Positions 27,907 to 37,883 of a stretch of 64,000 nucleotides of DNA are shown one piece after another. The DNA lies in contig CM048552.1 in the NCBI GenBank assembly GCA_026413225.1, forward strand, positions 164,250,053-164,314,052, in the 5' to 3' direction. The stretch's first letter is position 1. Every line of letters starts with the position of its first letter. A program made the position numbers and the translations under genes. This DNA is from Otis tarda (taxonomy: Eukaryota > Chordata > Aves > Otidiformes > Otididae). The notes beneath the pieces were generated by a model. That model worked only from the letters and a program-made list of their open reading frames with translations. It was not told where the DNA came from and searched no databases.

Positions 27907-30039
27907 ATCTCACCTCTAAACTTATCAATAGTATTTAGGATATTAAATTGGCACAACATGAAAAAGACCAAAAGAAAGTAAAAAGAATATTTCTTTTACT
28001 TGATAAGAATAAATGTTCCATAGCATCACAATTCATGTTTTGAATCTAGTAATTACTTTGAGAAATTAGGATTCTTTTCCACCTTTTTCCCTCTTTTATC
28101 ACAGAATTTAATGCGATTTTTGAAATAAAATGTAGGCCATGAGTGATTCAGTAAAGTCACTACTACCTCTCAAAAGACCAAAAAAAAAAAAAAACAACCC
28201 CAAAACTAACAAAAAAAAAACAAAAAAAAAACCAGAGGGGGAAAAAAAATCACTCTTACAATGAACCTAAACCAGTCTGATAACCAACCTAAACTAAGCT
28301 GAAATAATATTCAAATTTCTCCTTTGGTGCAGATCACCATGCAGAAAGTTTCACTGATCTTGCTAACAATACAAAGGCCATATTCTTATAGAAACATTTT
28401 TTTTTCTTTAAACAAATTATCCTGTTTTTAAATCAGAAGAGCATCTCCCTCTGTCAAGTCATATTCCCATCTACTTTTTCTTAATACCATTTTCTGCACA
28501 TGATATATCAATGTAGCCACTGAGTGGGAAATGCTACTTCCATTAAAGTCCTCATTCACAAATAGCCCTTTCAGGTGTGTTTCAGGATAATTATGGACTA
28601 AGGAATATTATTTTGCACTCTGTATCCTTTTTTAAGGATTTGATACACTTTCTGAAGGTAATTGATGACATTTATTTTTTTTCTTCAATAATGGAATTGA
28701 CAATATATTTTTTCTGCTGAAGATGAGAAGTTGATAATTGTTCTGATTTTAGTGTAGACCCTTAGAAAAATTCTTCATTATCAGTTATTAACTGTGTGTA
28801 GAAAACATGGAAGCAACAGTACTACCAGCCTCAGAAATGGCAGCATCAGAATGTAAGCATAAACAGACTGCTGAGGCATTTCTATGAACTATTTCTTACA
28901 AATCCAAGCAATTCCTGCTCATTTACTCTTTTGTGGATGCTGCCTCTTTGTGGCAGAATGCCATGTGAAGTGTACCTTTCACATTAAGGACCAAAACCTA
29001 CATTTGTATTGACACCTATGCAAACTCCTGTTTACGACCATAGAATCACAGAGAAAAAAAAAATATATATACACATGAATGAACACATACTGTTTGCAGG
29101 ACCTTCTCACTCAGTCCTTACAGAATTAGCCTTTCTCTTGGTGAATGACGAAGCCACTGAGGCTGAAAATTTTCTTACTTATACCCATTTAACAACAGTG
29201 TGTCTCTACTGAGTTTAAATGGAAGGAGAACCAGGCCACTGTTTTCAGCAATAGTTATACAGGAGATTATTCAAAATTAGGGCTCCAGAACTGCACCTCA
29301 GGCAGCAATATTCACATCTCTCACTAATGTCAATGGGAAGTCTGCAGGGGACCAAGAGCAGTGCGCAGAATATCCATGTGTTTTGTTCCTTGTGACAAAA
29401 GGACACTCCTCATAGCTGCATTTCAAACTGAAATAACACTCCACTTACTAAACCATCCAAGCTAAATACAGTTATGTATTTTTTTTCTTTCTTTTGCTTT
29501 TGCTTAGTGTGGGTGGCACAGAGGGAAGAACACATGCCAAAAAAACATTTATCTTGAATTCCAACAGACCAGTTACATAGCTTTGTTTTTGCAGAGAGTG
29601 ACAGATCGTATGTGGATAGGAAAATCAGAACAGAACAGAGCCCTTTTGCAACAAAAGACATACTAGTGAACAACTCTGCAAAAAATACCAAGCATGATAA
29701 CCTAATGAAGAAAGACAAAAACCGCGTGTGAAATATCACTTACTCTGTTCCATATAATAAAGAACACTTCAGCAAGGAAACAAAATGTAAATATAAAACT
29801 ATCCTATTCAATATGTTTGTGAAACACATATCCGTGTGTCACTCTGTGACCCATGATACATATGCTGGTAATGACCGTATGTCGTGTTTTGAAAAAAGAC
29901 AACACAATGATGTTTTGCCTAAAAATGTTAGATCTTTCTGATGAGCCAGAATTGCTAGTAAAGAGAATCCAATGTACAAACAGATTATTTTGGCAAGAAA
30001 TTTTAAACTTCAGATACTCATTACTTCATGTTCTTACAT
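27907..30039. other. Intergenic stretch between the homopurine block and the SLITRK5 3' end
   Basis: AT-rich with A runs near 28180-28250. Nothing gene-like is seen. Confidence 0.65.
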
Positions 30040-31737
30040 TTAAAATATTTATCAAGTGTTTATTCAGAAACTATTAAAAAATCACATGTGCTGGGATACA
30101 TATGAGACACCAGTTGTCCCATCTTACAGTAATGCTATGTTTATTAATATCCTTGCCATTGCCTGCTGCCCAAAGGGGTAAAGACTTTGTATATAGATGA
30201 GTACAGTCCATCATTTGGTCTTTCAGGATGCCAGTAAACAAGCGGATCTGTATAAGTGCAACTGTACTTGACTAAACAATCAGAAACTGGCTACAACTGT
30301 TGTAAAATCATTATATTTTGGTTAACTAATAAAAAAAAAGGGAAAAAAAAGGAAAAAATAAAAAAACCCCTGACAAATAAAAAAATTAAACGCTTTTTTT
30401 CCTGCTAAAATGAATGCCTTTTACACTTTCCTCTCTAGTTCGCCCAACCAGATGCCTGAGCAGGAGGTTGCTAAAAGGTACACTTTTAAATAGAGAAACA
30501 TTTTTTTTCTATTGTGATCAGATTATATTACTTGGATTGTCTGTTAAGATTTGGTCATAATTGGCATTATCCATAATGTTTTAAAAGGTCCTCCTGATAC
30601 TACAACAGCTTTGGAAAAAAGAGCTCTTGGTGTAGTGCAACGCTTTAAAGCAATCCACAGACTTTGAACCCCATCCTGAAAAAATAAAAAACACTTAAAC
30701 ATCCCAGTAATTTTACTTGTAAGAACAATTCTGCGTTCTCTATCTTAACGCTTTGGGCATTTGACTAACTTTGCTCAATGAGTGAGTCTATGGGACTACA
30801 CACATCGTTAAAGTCGTTCATGTGCTTAAGTGCCTGCAGGATGAAGGCCTAAACTGGGACTTCTTCTTTCACAAGTAGAGATACTCAAGTGAGAAAGAAT
30901 TTGCAGGATTAGGCCCTAAAATAGTGAAGGAAAGAGAAATGCTAATGTGCATATAAAAATAGGTGCTACAATAAAATATTTTTTTCATATTTCATCAATA
31001 AGTTATTTTCACTAACCAGTTATGGATCATATATCTCTGCACTCTTTAATGATTTGCCCACATATACAGTGATCCTTTTAAAGATCATAATATATTTTTT
31101 AATTCAAAAGTCCAGAAAGCATACAAACACATCCTTAAAAAAAGGAAACCTTGTATTAAAGTCGGGGTGTGCTAATCTTTTCATAAAAGCCATTTAGACT
31201 CACCCATGGCTAAAAGGGGAAAATGTGCGCTGTACTCTTCAATGAGAAAGAAAACAAAATTAAACAATGTCTGTACAAAAAAAAAAAGTAAACAAACAAA
31301 AAAAAAAGTGACCACGACTTTTATACTTGTAACCTGAATATAACCTGATGAGACCCTCCTGCCACCTTCCCCAAGCACACAGGGACACACGTACAACGCC
31401 AGTGTGGTGCCCAATTTACACAATAGGTGGTTTCCTACTTCCAAACATAGTAGAAGGGGGAAAAAAAAACCCACAAATGGAAATAAAATAAAATAAACAG
31501 CACACCCTTTCAGAATCATTCCCCGAAGCTGTAAAATCCTGTGCCAAGGCACTTCACCCTACAATAAAATGAATTAAAGGGGGAAAAAAAGGAGGCGGGC
31601 GAGTGGGGGGAGGTCAGCATTTACGTTTCTTTGCTTTGCATGTGATTGTTAAATACAAATACTCTATAGAAGGAGCTGCTGTTGTTGGCGGCGCGGGGGG
31701 GGGGGTGGAGTGGGAAGGGGGCAGGGGAGGCTGTTTC
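30040..31737 (-). other. SLITRK5: Probable SLITRK5 3'UTR with candidate poly(A) signals
   Basis: No open frame or young transposon lies here. Read on the minus strand, canonical AATAAA hexamers occur at 30140-30145 and 30059-30064, giving a 3'UTR of about 1.6-1.7 kb, a plausible size for this gene. The part next to the stop is very G-rich on the plus strand (31580-31735). The middle holds A-rich runs (31276-31306, 31459-31500) and a relic of an old palindromic repeat (30755-30925). The end point is inferred from the hexamers only; a longer 3'UTR is possible. Confidence 0.5.
30755..30925. repeat. Relic of an old palindromic interspersed repeat
   Basis: The sequence around GAGTCTATGGGACTACACAC, GTGCTTAAGTGCCTGCAGGA and GGATTAGGCCCTAAAAT resembles the palindromic CATGCTTAA...CAATGGGACTAC...GCTTAAGTGCTTGCAGGAT elements that I recall as common in turtles and crocodiles. 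If right, it is an ancient insert now inside the SLITRK5 3'UTR. Confidence 0.4.
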
Positions 31738-34623
31738 TCAGAACTGGCTGAATGTGGTCTGTTTTTCCAGCACTTCGAGGTAGTCCGGCTCTGCGTTTAG
31801 TTTTGCTTTTAGCTCCAGGTACTCGTTCCTGTTGGGCTCTACATAGACAGTACTCGGGGGGCTGTAGAGCACCGTCTCCCGGAGCCTGCCGTCCCCCGGC
31901 CCCGGGTGCAAGTACTGGTGGGCTCGCCTAAGGTCATAATTGGGGGAGTAGGTGTAGGCGGCGGGGACCTTGGGGTAGTCGGGGAGGGTGGAGCCGGGGG
32001 TGCCCAGCGCGGAGGAGGGCGAGTGTTTGTCGGGCTCCAAAATGCCCCTGTAAAAGCGGTCGGCGTCTTGCACCGGGGAGATCAGCTCCTCCCGCGGCTC
32101 GATGGTGCTCACGCTGTACGCGGGGCTGCGCGCCGGCGCATCCTCCCCGCCGGGCGCCGGCGGCGGCGGCGGGGGCGGTGGCGCGCTCCCGCCGGTTTGC
32201 AGGGGGTGACCGCTGTAGGTGACCTTGAGCTCGTGGAGGTCTTTGTAATCCTCTCCCGCGTTGCCCTCCCGGGAGCGGTAGATGGGGTTTTTGCACATGT
32301 GGCCCAGGGGATGCGGGATGTACTCGTAGACGTGGCCGGCGGGGGTCTTCACTTTGGGCAGCGCCGCGCCCCCTCCGCCGCTGCCGCCTCCTCCACCGCC
32401 GCGGTGGGACGCTTGCTGCTGGAGGTGGGGGTGGTGATGGTGGTGGTGGCCGCCGCCGTAGACGCTGTACTGCATATTGAAGGAGCTCACGTCGGAGTTG
32501 TTGGCGCTGGCGTGGTCGCCCTGGCCTTTCTTGCGCCGTTTCATCACCAGGACGAAGAGCCCCGCCGCCACGAAGACGGACATGATGAAGACCAGCAGCA
32601 GGCTGAGAATCAGCACCGAGAGCGGCACCGAGGAGCCGCCGCCGCCGCCGGTCCCGCCCGCGGGCGCGGAGCCGCCCGCCGCCGCCGTGCCGTTGAGGCG
32701 CACAGTGGAGGATGAGGGGATGGTCCTCGCCGGCAGCTGTCCCGGGGACGGCGTAGGGGTAGAGACGACGATGTCCGAGTAGTCGGGGCACAGCAGCTCC
32801 ACCCGGACAGCCCGCATGTCGCTCTGGGCGAACTTCTTGGGGGACTCGCAGATAACCTGGTCCACCAGGACACCGGTGTTGAGCTGCTCCAGCCACAGCT
32901 TCATGCCCACCACGTCGCAGGTGCAGTCCCAGGGGTTCTCGTGCAGGTCGATCTGCAGCAGGGATTTCAGCTGGTCCAGCACCCCGCTCACTGGCAGGTA
33001 GGAGAAGTGGTTGCTCCGCAGGCTCAGCCTGTAGAGAGACAGACCAGAAAAAATGTTCCCCGGCAAAGACCTCAGCAGATTGTTGTTCAGAAACAAAAGC
33101 TGGAGGTTGGGGACAGGTTCAAAGGTGCCTGCCTCTATCTCCCGGATGACGTTGTACTGCAGGAAGAGGTACTGCAGGCTTTGCAGCCCGTAAAACAGCT
33201 CTGGGCTCAGCCGCTCAATCCGATTCCCATTCAGGTACAGCCTTCGCAAATTAGTTAAATCCCCAAAAGCCCGGTCCTGAATGACCGAGATCCGATTATT
33301 GCCCAGGTGCAGCAAATCCAGCCCAGTGGCATCCACAAAATCTGCCCTGCGTACCAGAGCAATGTAATTCTCTGTCAGATACATCTTTTTAGGGTTATAG
33401 GGTTTGGGCTGCAGTTCAGAAATGCTCTCAATCTTCCTCTCCTGACAATTGACGTTGAGGCCCAGGTCAGAAATCTGCAAGTTGCAAGTGCAGGCGGTGG
33501 GGCACTCCAAAGGCACCGGGGATTTGGTCTGGTAGGCAATGCTGGGGCCATAGTTGCTGTATCCCAAGTCTTTCGAGGGCAGGCGGGAAGTGGGACGCAC
33601 CCTTGTCTTGTTGGGTTGGCGGGTCCCTTTGGGGGGCTTCAAGGGGGATTTGTAAACAGCTGAAGAAGAAGTGGCCACGGAGTTGACCGAAGCCGGGGTA
33701 GTGTGGAAATACCCTGTGGTGCTTAATGGTGTCTGTGGTCTCATTTCATAATCCGAGATGAGCCTCCTGGGGCAAAGCTCCTGCTTGGAGACTTCATCCA
33801 GGTCTCGACCATGTAAGCGGAAAGGGGTCTCACAAACCACATCTCCCACCAGAGCAGAGTAGGAGATACTGTCCAGCCAATCCTTTAGAGCAATCAACTC
33901 ACAGGAGCAATTCCAGGGGTTTTCCTCCAGCTGCAGCTCCACCACTTTATCCATGTGCTGCAAAAGGCCCACATAGGGCAACAGCTTCAGCCGATTACCC
34001 CGCAGGTCCAGGTGAGTTAAGGGCACAAAGCGGAAAAGGTTGTTGGGCAAACTGGAGAGGAGGTTATCATTGAGAATCAGCACCTGCAGCAAATGCAGTT
34101 TGCTGAAGGCATTGGGTTCAATGATGCTGATATAATTATAATCAACTTGTAGGTATTCCAAACTCTCTAGCCCGAGGAAAGTGTCATCTCGTAAAAGTTC
34201 CAGCTTGTTGTTGTTCAGGTGCAGCCTCCTTAAACCTCTCAGACCATGAAAGGCCCCCGTTTCGATGTCCTGTATGTCATTGCTCCCCAGATGCAAAATC
34301 GAAGCCCCTGTGTAATTGACAAACTGATTTGGGTACAACCTGTTCAAAAGGTTCCCGGACAACAAGAGGTGGTAGACAGGGAACCTCGGTGGACTAATCT
34401 CAAAAAGGCTGATGATCCCTCTGTTTTCACAGCTCACTGTTAAGATGCTGTCCTTCTCCTCACAAGGACACGCATTATCACAGATTTCCCCATAATACTC
34501 GATGCTTTCTGCCCACGAAAGAACTAGCGATGTTAAAGCAAATGCGATCGTCTGCAGCATCCAGATATGCATTTTTTTGTTGAAGTCCTGTTCCAAAGTT
34601 ACTGTAGAGCAGCACACGTACAT
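31738..34623 (-). CDS. SLITRK5: SLITRK5, SLIT and NTRK-like family member 5 (single coding exon)
   Basis: This is a type I membrane protein of 961 residues; the human protein is about 958. Seen: signal peptide (hydrophobic 22-38); first LRR module with N-cap cysteines 48, 52, 54, 65 and C-cap cysteines 239, 241, 264, 284 after NPW at 235-237; a Ser/Thr/Pro-rich linker (about 290-370); second LRR module with cysteines 374, 378, 380, 393 and 567, 569, 592, 612; a Gly/Ser stretch; a membrane span (about 668-694) followed by KRRKK; a cytoplasmic tail ending in Trk-like tyrosines NEYLEL (Y935) and PDYLEV (Y948). Family knowledge: neuronal synaptic adhesion protein, binding presynaptic LAR-type receptor phosphatases and linked to TrkB signalling. 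The start fits the mammalian N-terminus (MxxCC...VTLEQD) and lies 8 bases after a splice acceptor; Met18 is a possible second start. The tail has His6 (726-731), Gly-rich (742-752) and Pro8 (815-822) tracts. No frameshift or internal stop is seen. The symbol rests on near-identity to recalled mammalian SLITRK5, clearly closer than to SLITRK1. Confidence 0.97.
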   Translation of the reverse strand: MYVCCSTVTLEQDFNKKMHIWMLQTIAFALTSLVLSWAESIEYYGEICDNACPCEEKDSILTVSCENRGIISLFEISPPRFPVYHLLLSGNLLNRLYPNQFVNYTGASILHLGSNDIQDIETGAFHGLRGLRRLHLNNNKLELLRDDTFLGLESLEYLQVDYNYISIIEPNAFSKLHLLQVLILNDNLLSSLPNNLFRFVPLTHLDLRGNRLKLLPYVGLLQHMDKVVELQLEENPWNCSCELIALKDWLDSISYSALVGDVVCETPFRLHGRDLDEVSKQELCPRRLISDYEMRPQTPLSTTGYFHTTPASVNSVATSSSAVYKSPLKPPKGTRQPNKTRVRPTSRLPSKDLGYSNYGPSIAYQTKSPVPLECPTACTCNLQISDLGLNVNCQERKIESISELQPKPYNPKKMYLTENYIALVRRADFVDATGLDLLHLGNNRISVIQDRAFGDLTNLRRLYLNGNRIERLSPELFYGLQSLQYLFLQYNVIREIEAGTFEPVPNLQLLFLNNNLLRSLPGNIFSGLSLYRLSLRSNHFSYLPVSGVLDQLKSLLQIDLHENPWDCTCDVVGMKLWLEQLNTGVLVDQVICESPKKFAQSDMRAVRVELLCPDYSDIVVSTPTPSPGQLPARTIPSSSTVRLNGTAAAGGSAPAGGTGGGGGSSVPLSVLILSLLLVFIMSVFVAAGLFVLVMKRRKKGQGDHASANNSDVSSFNMQYSVYGGGHHHHHHPHLQQQASHRGGGGGGSGGGGAALPKVKTPAGHVYEYIPHPLGHMCKNPIYRSREGNAGEDYKDLHELKVTYSGHPLQTGGSAPPPPPPPPAPGGEDAPARSPAYSVSTIEPREELISPVQDADRFYRGILEPDKHSPSSALGTPGSTLPDYPKVPAAYTYSPNYDLRRAHQYLHPGPGDGRLRETVLYSPPSTVYVEPNRNEYLELKAKLNAEPDYLEVLEKQTTFSQF

Positions 34624-34631
34624 TTTATTTC

Positions 34632-34665
34632 CTGTAAGGGCAAGGAGAAAAAAAAAAAAAAAAGC
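34632..34665 (-). promoter_or_regulatory. SLITRK5: Splice acceptor of the SLITRK5 coding exon
   Basis: Read on the minus strand, a run of T is followed by CTCCTTGCCCTTACAG and then GAAATAAAATG. The AG occupies 34633-34632, so the exon begins at 34631 with 8 untranslated bases before the ATG. The base at -3 of the ATG is A, a favourable context. The open frame continues upstream of this point, but that part is polypyrimidine tract and intron and should not be read as protein. SLITRK genes are known to keep the whole reading frame in one exon behind an untranslated first exon, which agrees. Confidence 0.85.
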
Positions 34666-35557
34666 AGCATAATAGCATAGCCCCATAAAATTTAAGATGG
34701 ACACAAAGTTCATATATATCTTCAGTGGGGTAGAGAAAGGATTGTTAATCAAACAAAAAAAAAAAAACAAACCCCTCTGTCACTTCTAATTCCCACACTT
34801 TTGAAAACTGGATGACATGCATTGATTAAAAGGTTGACGGGCAATTCCTAGTGAGTCAAATGCCTGCAGTGTTTAAAAAGGTGAGGTCACAGTAGGGATT
34901 GTTCTGGTTCTGTTCCTGTGGGGTGCATTTCAATGCTTCCTTGGATTTCTTTTTTTTCATGACCGGTCCCATAAATATACATAAAATGGCTGTCAGTTCA
35001 GTTTCACGGTTCTAATTTAAGAGAAATGAAGCACCATTTTACGAGGTTTCCCACCTCCCCTATTACCCAGCTCCCCCTTCCCTTCAGAACCTCCCCGGTG
35101 AACAGCGCACTAAGGTCTTCCCCTCCTTCTACCTTGGTTTTTAACCAGTGGTGGAAATGCCACAGCCGGAATCCAAAGAAAAACGTTCAGTGCTGAAAAC
35201 GGCAGCTTAATGCAACAGAGAGAATACTGACACATTCTCCACATCACCCATTTCTTAAAACTCTTTTATGCTTTTTTTTTCCCTTCTATCTATAAATTTA
35301 CAAAGCACACACCCGCCCACACAGACATCTCACTCACACACATACACACACGCTCTCACACTCTCACCCACCCAGGATGACTTTTGTGGAGGAATTCTTC
35401 ACTAATGAAATGAAATAAGTTAGCCTCCTACTTCAGAGAGAAATTTTGTATCTACACAAGGAAATGATTTTAATTGACTTTATGCTATCCCCCTCCCCCC
35501 CCCCAAGTTACATACAATGTAACAGAGCTGACTGTCAAGCAGAGGTTTTCAGCTCTT

Positions 35558-35592
35558 ACACACACACACACACACACACTCTCTCTCTCTCA
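35558..35592 (+). repeat. (CA)n-(CT)n compound microsatellite
   Basis: About ten CA units pass directly into about seven CT units, in the probable first intron of SLITRK5. A looser CA-rich stretch lies at about 35306-35372. Confidence 0.9.
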
Positions 35593-36798
35593 AAGAAAAT
35601 TTTTTAACCACTCACCCAAAATTTGTGAAAAATGTAAAACATGTGGATCATCTTCAGAGTCTCAGCCATATCTGACATACCGCTTATTCCCAATATTCTC
35701 CAAAACTAGTCTGGTAGAAGTAGAGAGATCTAAATAGGTCTCATGAAAATATCTCATTGCCAACACTCCAAGCTTCAGAGTTACTGATTATAAGCAGCGA
35801 TGGCTGTCAGTACTCTTCATCCTTTAGGGGAGAAGATACCCAAACTGATTAAAAGCCAAGGAGGGTGGAAGGGAAACCCTGCCATTCACCTACGTCAGTA
35901 ATTTAATACCAGAATTTCACCTAGCTGGAAACACATCCCATTTCCATTCCTTCTTGCAGTCTTTCTGACTCCTTGTGGCTTTCTTCTACTTCTACTAGTC
36001 TAAAAGCAATACGAACAAGGAAAATAAATGCATTGTCTGTGTCGGTAGGGGAAGACTAATAAATCATCCAGGCTTAAATGCTGAGATCTTGGAGCAGGCT
36101 TGCATTTTCTATCGTCCACTTCAGAGCTCCAATCCTCATGCCATAACTCTGGTTTGGAGGAACACATCCTAAAAAACGGCAAGTCTCAGTACTGCAAGAC
36201 AGTCTCCTGTGGCATCAGGTTCAAGGCTGCAAATCTAGCACTTGCAGCAAAGGCAGTCATGCAGTAAGAAATCGGAAGTCTCAGCGAATCTCTCTCTAAT
36301 TCCAACCAGACGTCAACTGGATCGGAATTACTCAAACCAAAAGGCTTCACTGCATAAAGGCAGCAGAAATCTTACTCAAAGGCATGTATCTAGCATATTC
36401 TTTCTCAGCTCGCTCAGATCCATTCATCCATTAACCGATAGTTCTTCAGAGGGGGAAAAAAAAAAAAGGCATTGAAAACCTGCCCGGTCAGTGTTAAACT
36501 CCCAGCCATTTTACAACTTTAATTCAATTATGGTTAGCAAAGGAGGCAAATACAATATTCCCTCCCTCCTCCTTTCTCCCTTTGCCTGAGGAAGGAAAAA
36601 AAAAAAAAGGAGGGGGGATGGGAGGTAAAGAAAATAAAGTTGTAGCTGGCTATATGCAAGGTTGCAATCCTGCCCTGGAAACCTCTCTGTGATGACTGCG
36701 TGCTGCTGTTCGCCAGCTCCCTACAGAGGTTCATATTGGAGGGGGGAAGGAGGAGGAGGCGAGAAGAGGAAAGGGGGTTGCATGGGGATTTTTCGTGT

Positions 36799-36801
<3 letters not shown>

Positions 36802-36834
<33 letters not shown>
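36802..36834 (+). repeat. (TG)n microsatellite
   Basis: About 16 TG units, followed by a T run. It lies in the probable first intron of SLITRK5 at the edge of the CpG island. Confidence 0.95.
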
Positions 36835-36836
<2 letters not shown>

Positions 36837-37163
36837 TTTTTTTTTTCCCCGAAGAGTTCAACCCCTAGATTACCGCACTGCATATCCGGCTCGAAGCATC
36901 TTTCAGTACCGCCAACAGCAGCAGCAGCCCGGCAGCCCCCGCCGGACGCTGCCACCCGGCTGAGCAGCACCCAGAGTTCGGAGAAATGGCTTTTTGGGGG
37001 GGCGGCGGCGAGGGGAGACACGGGGGAGGGGTCGGGGGTGGAAAGCAACAGCAAGGGAAGACCCTGCGGTGAAGGGGCGGGGGGGGGGGGGGCGAGGCAG
37101 GGGAGGGGGAAGGAAGGGAGGAAGAAAAGAGAGAAGGAGAGCGCGAGAAAAGTCGACCCCAGT

Positions 37164-37169
37164 ACTCAC
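37164..37169 (-). promoter_or_regulatory. SLITRK5: Candidate 5' splice donor A of the SLITRK5 untranslated first exon
   Basis: The plus strand reads ACTCAC, which is GTGAGT on the minus strand, in context GCGAA then GTGAGTACT. Joined to the acceptor at 34632 it would remove an intron of about 2.5 kb. It is one of two strong donors in the island; which is used, or whether both are, cannot be told from sequence. Confidence 0.5.
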
Positions 37170-37363
37170 TTCGCCCGAAATCTCCAGGGCCCAAGCATGG
37201 TGGCAGCCCATGAAGGTGCCTGCCCACTGCGCGGAGCCGCCGGGGCGGCGGCGGAGGCGGCGGCGGAGGCGAGTATCGCAGCAGCCGGGGAGGCTTCGGT
37301 GCGGAACGCACGCAAACGCCCCCCGCGCGCAGGCGGCGCCCAGACACCAGAGCTCGCACAGGG

Positions 37364-37376
37364 GCGCACACGCACA

Positions 37377-37439
<63 letters not shown>

Positions 37440-37454
37440 GCATACACGCGCGTG
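37364..37454. repeat. 91-bp alternating purine-pyrimidine tract (CA/CG), Z-DNA prone
   Basis: Every base from 37364 to 37454 alternates purine and pyrimidine with no break: CA repeats interspersed with three CGCG-type blocks and one TA step. Alternating CG/CA DNA is the classic sequence class that adopts left-handed Z-DNA under negative supercoiling. It lies inside the CpG island, between the two candidate first-exon donors. Confidence 0.9.
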
Positions 37455-37877
37455 GCCGGGCAGCCGCGGGGGCGCGCGCCCCGCACGCGCGCCCGCACGG
37501 CGGGGGCGGGGGGCCGGCCGGCGCTGCGCCGCGCTCTCCCCGCTGCCGCTGAGCGCAGCGCGGTGGGGGGTGGGGGGCGGTAGGAGGGGAGCGAGGGCGG
37601 GGCGGTGGCAGGGGTACGGGGAAGGAGAGAGGCGGCGGGGGGTGGCGAGGGAGGCGGAAGGCGGGGGGGGGGGGGGGGGGGCGCCGCGGCGGAGGGCCGC
37701 GGTCCGAGGCGGCGGGGCGGATGCCGCCGGTCACACGCAGAGGCGACAGGCACGCACCCCGCATTCACAGTCACACACCGCACAGGCGGAGGCGCAGGCA
37801 CGCGCACATGCCGATACGGGCGCCGCGCTCCCGCTCCCGCCCCCGCCACACCCCCAACCCGCGCGCCCCGCGGCTGT

Positions 37878-37883
37878 ACTCAC
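37878..37883 (-). promoter_or_regulatory. SLITRK5: Candidate 5' splice donor B of the SLITRK5 untranslated first exon
   Basis: The minus strand reads GGGAAAGT followed by GTGAGTACAG, a near-consensus donor. It would give an intron of about 3.25 kb and a first exon starting further upstream than with donor A. It shares the GTGAGTAC core with donor A. Confidence 0.45.

Larger units (their letters stand above)
34666..36849 (-). other. SLITRK5: Probable first intron of SLITRK5
   Basis: It lies between the coding-exon acceptor and the CpG island and has no supported open frame. It holds the microsatellites at 35558 and 36802 and A runs at 36451-36468 and 36595-36610. If an extra untranslated exon exists here, I cannot see it. 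Confidence 0.6.

Noticed and set aside
27174..27971. Open frames of 200-265 codons rich in Lys/Glu/Arg/Gly (+) or Phe/Leu/Ser/Pro (-)
   Set aside because: They are translations of the five-base purine repeat in different frames, not genes.
32610..32632. RE1/NRSF-like motif (TCAGCACC followed by GCGGCACC)
   Set aside because: The left half is perfect but the right half and spacing fit poorly (about 14 of 21 by eye), and the bases code conserved membrane-span residues.
31906..32896. Long open frames overlapping the SLITRK5 tail on the opposite strand (31906-32715) and in another minus frame (31934-32896)
   Set aside because: They arise where the exon is extremely GC-rich and stop codons are rare; the sequences are Arg/Ala/Gly/Pro-rich without any domain, and the SLITRK5 frame explains the DNA fully.
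34624..34770. N-terminal extension of the SLITRK5 frame by about 49 residues
   Set aside because: The extension reads through the polypyrimidine tract of a splice acceptor; the ATG at 34623 matches the mammalian N-terminus.
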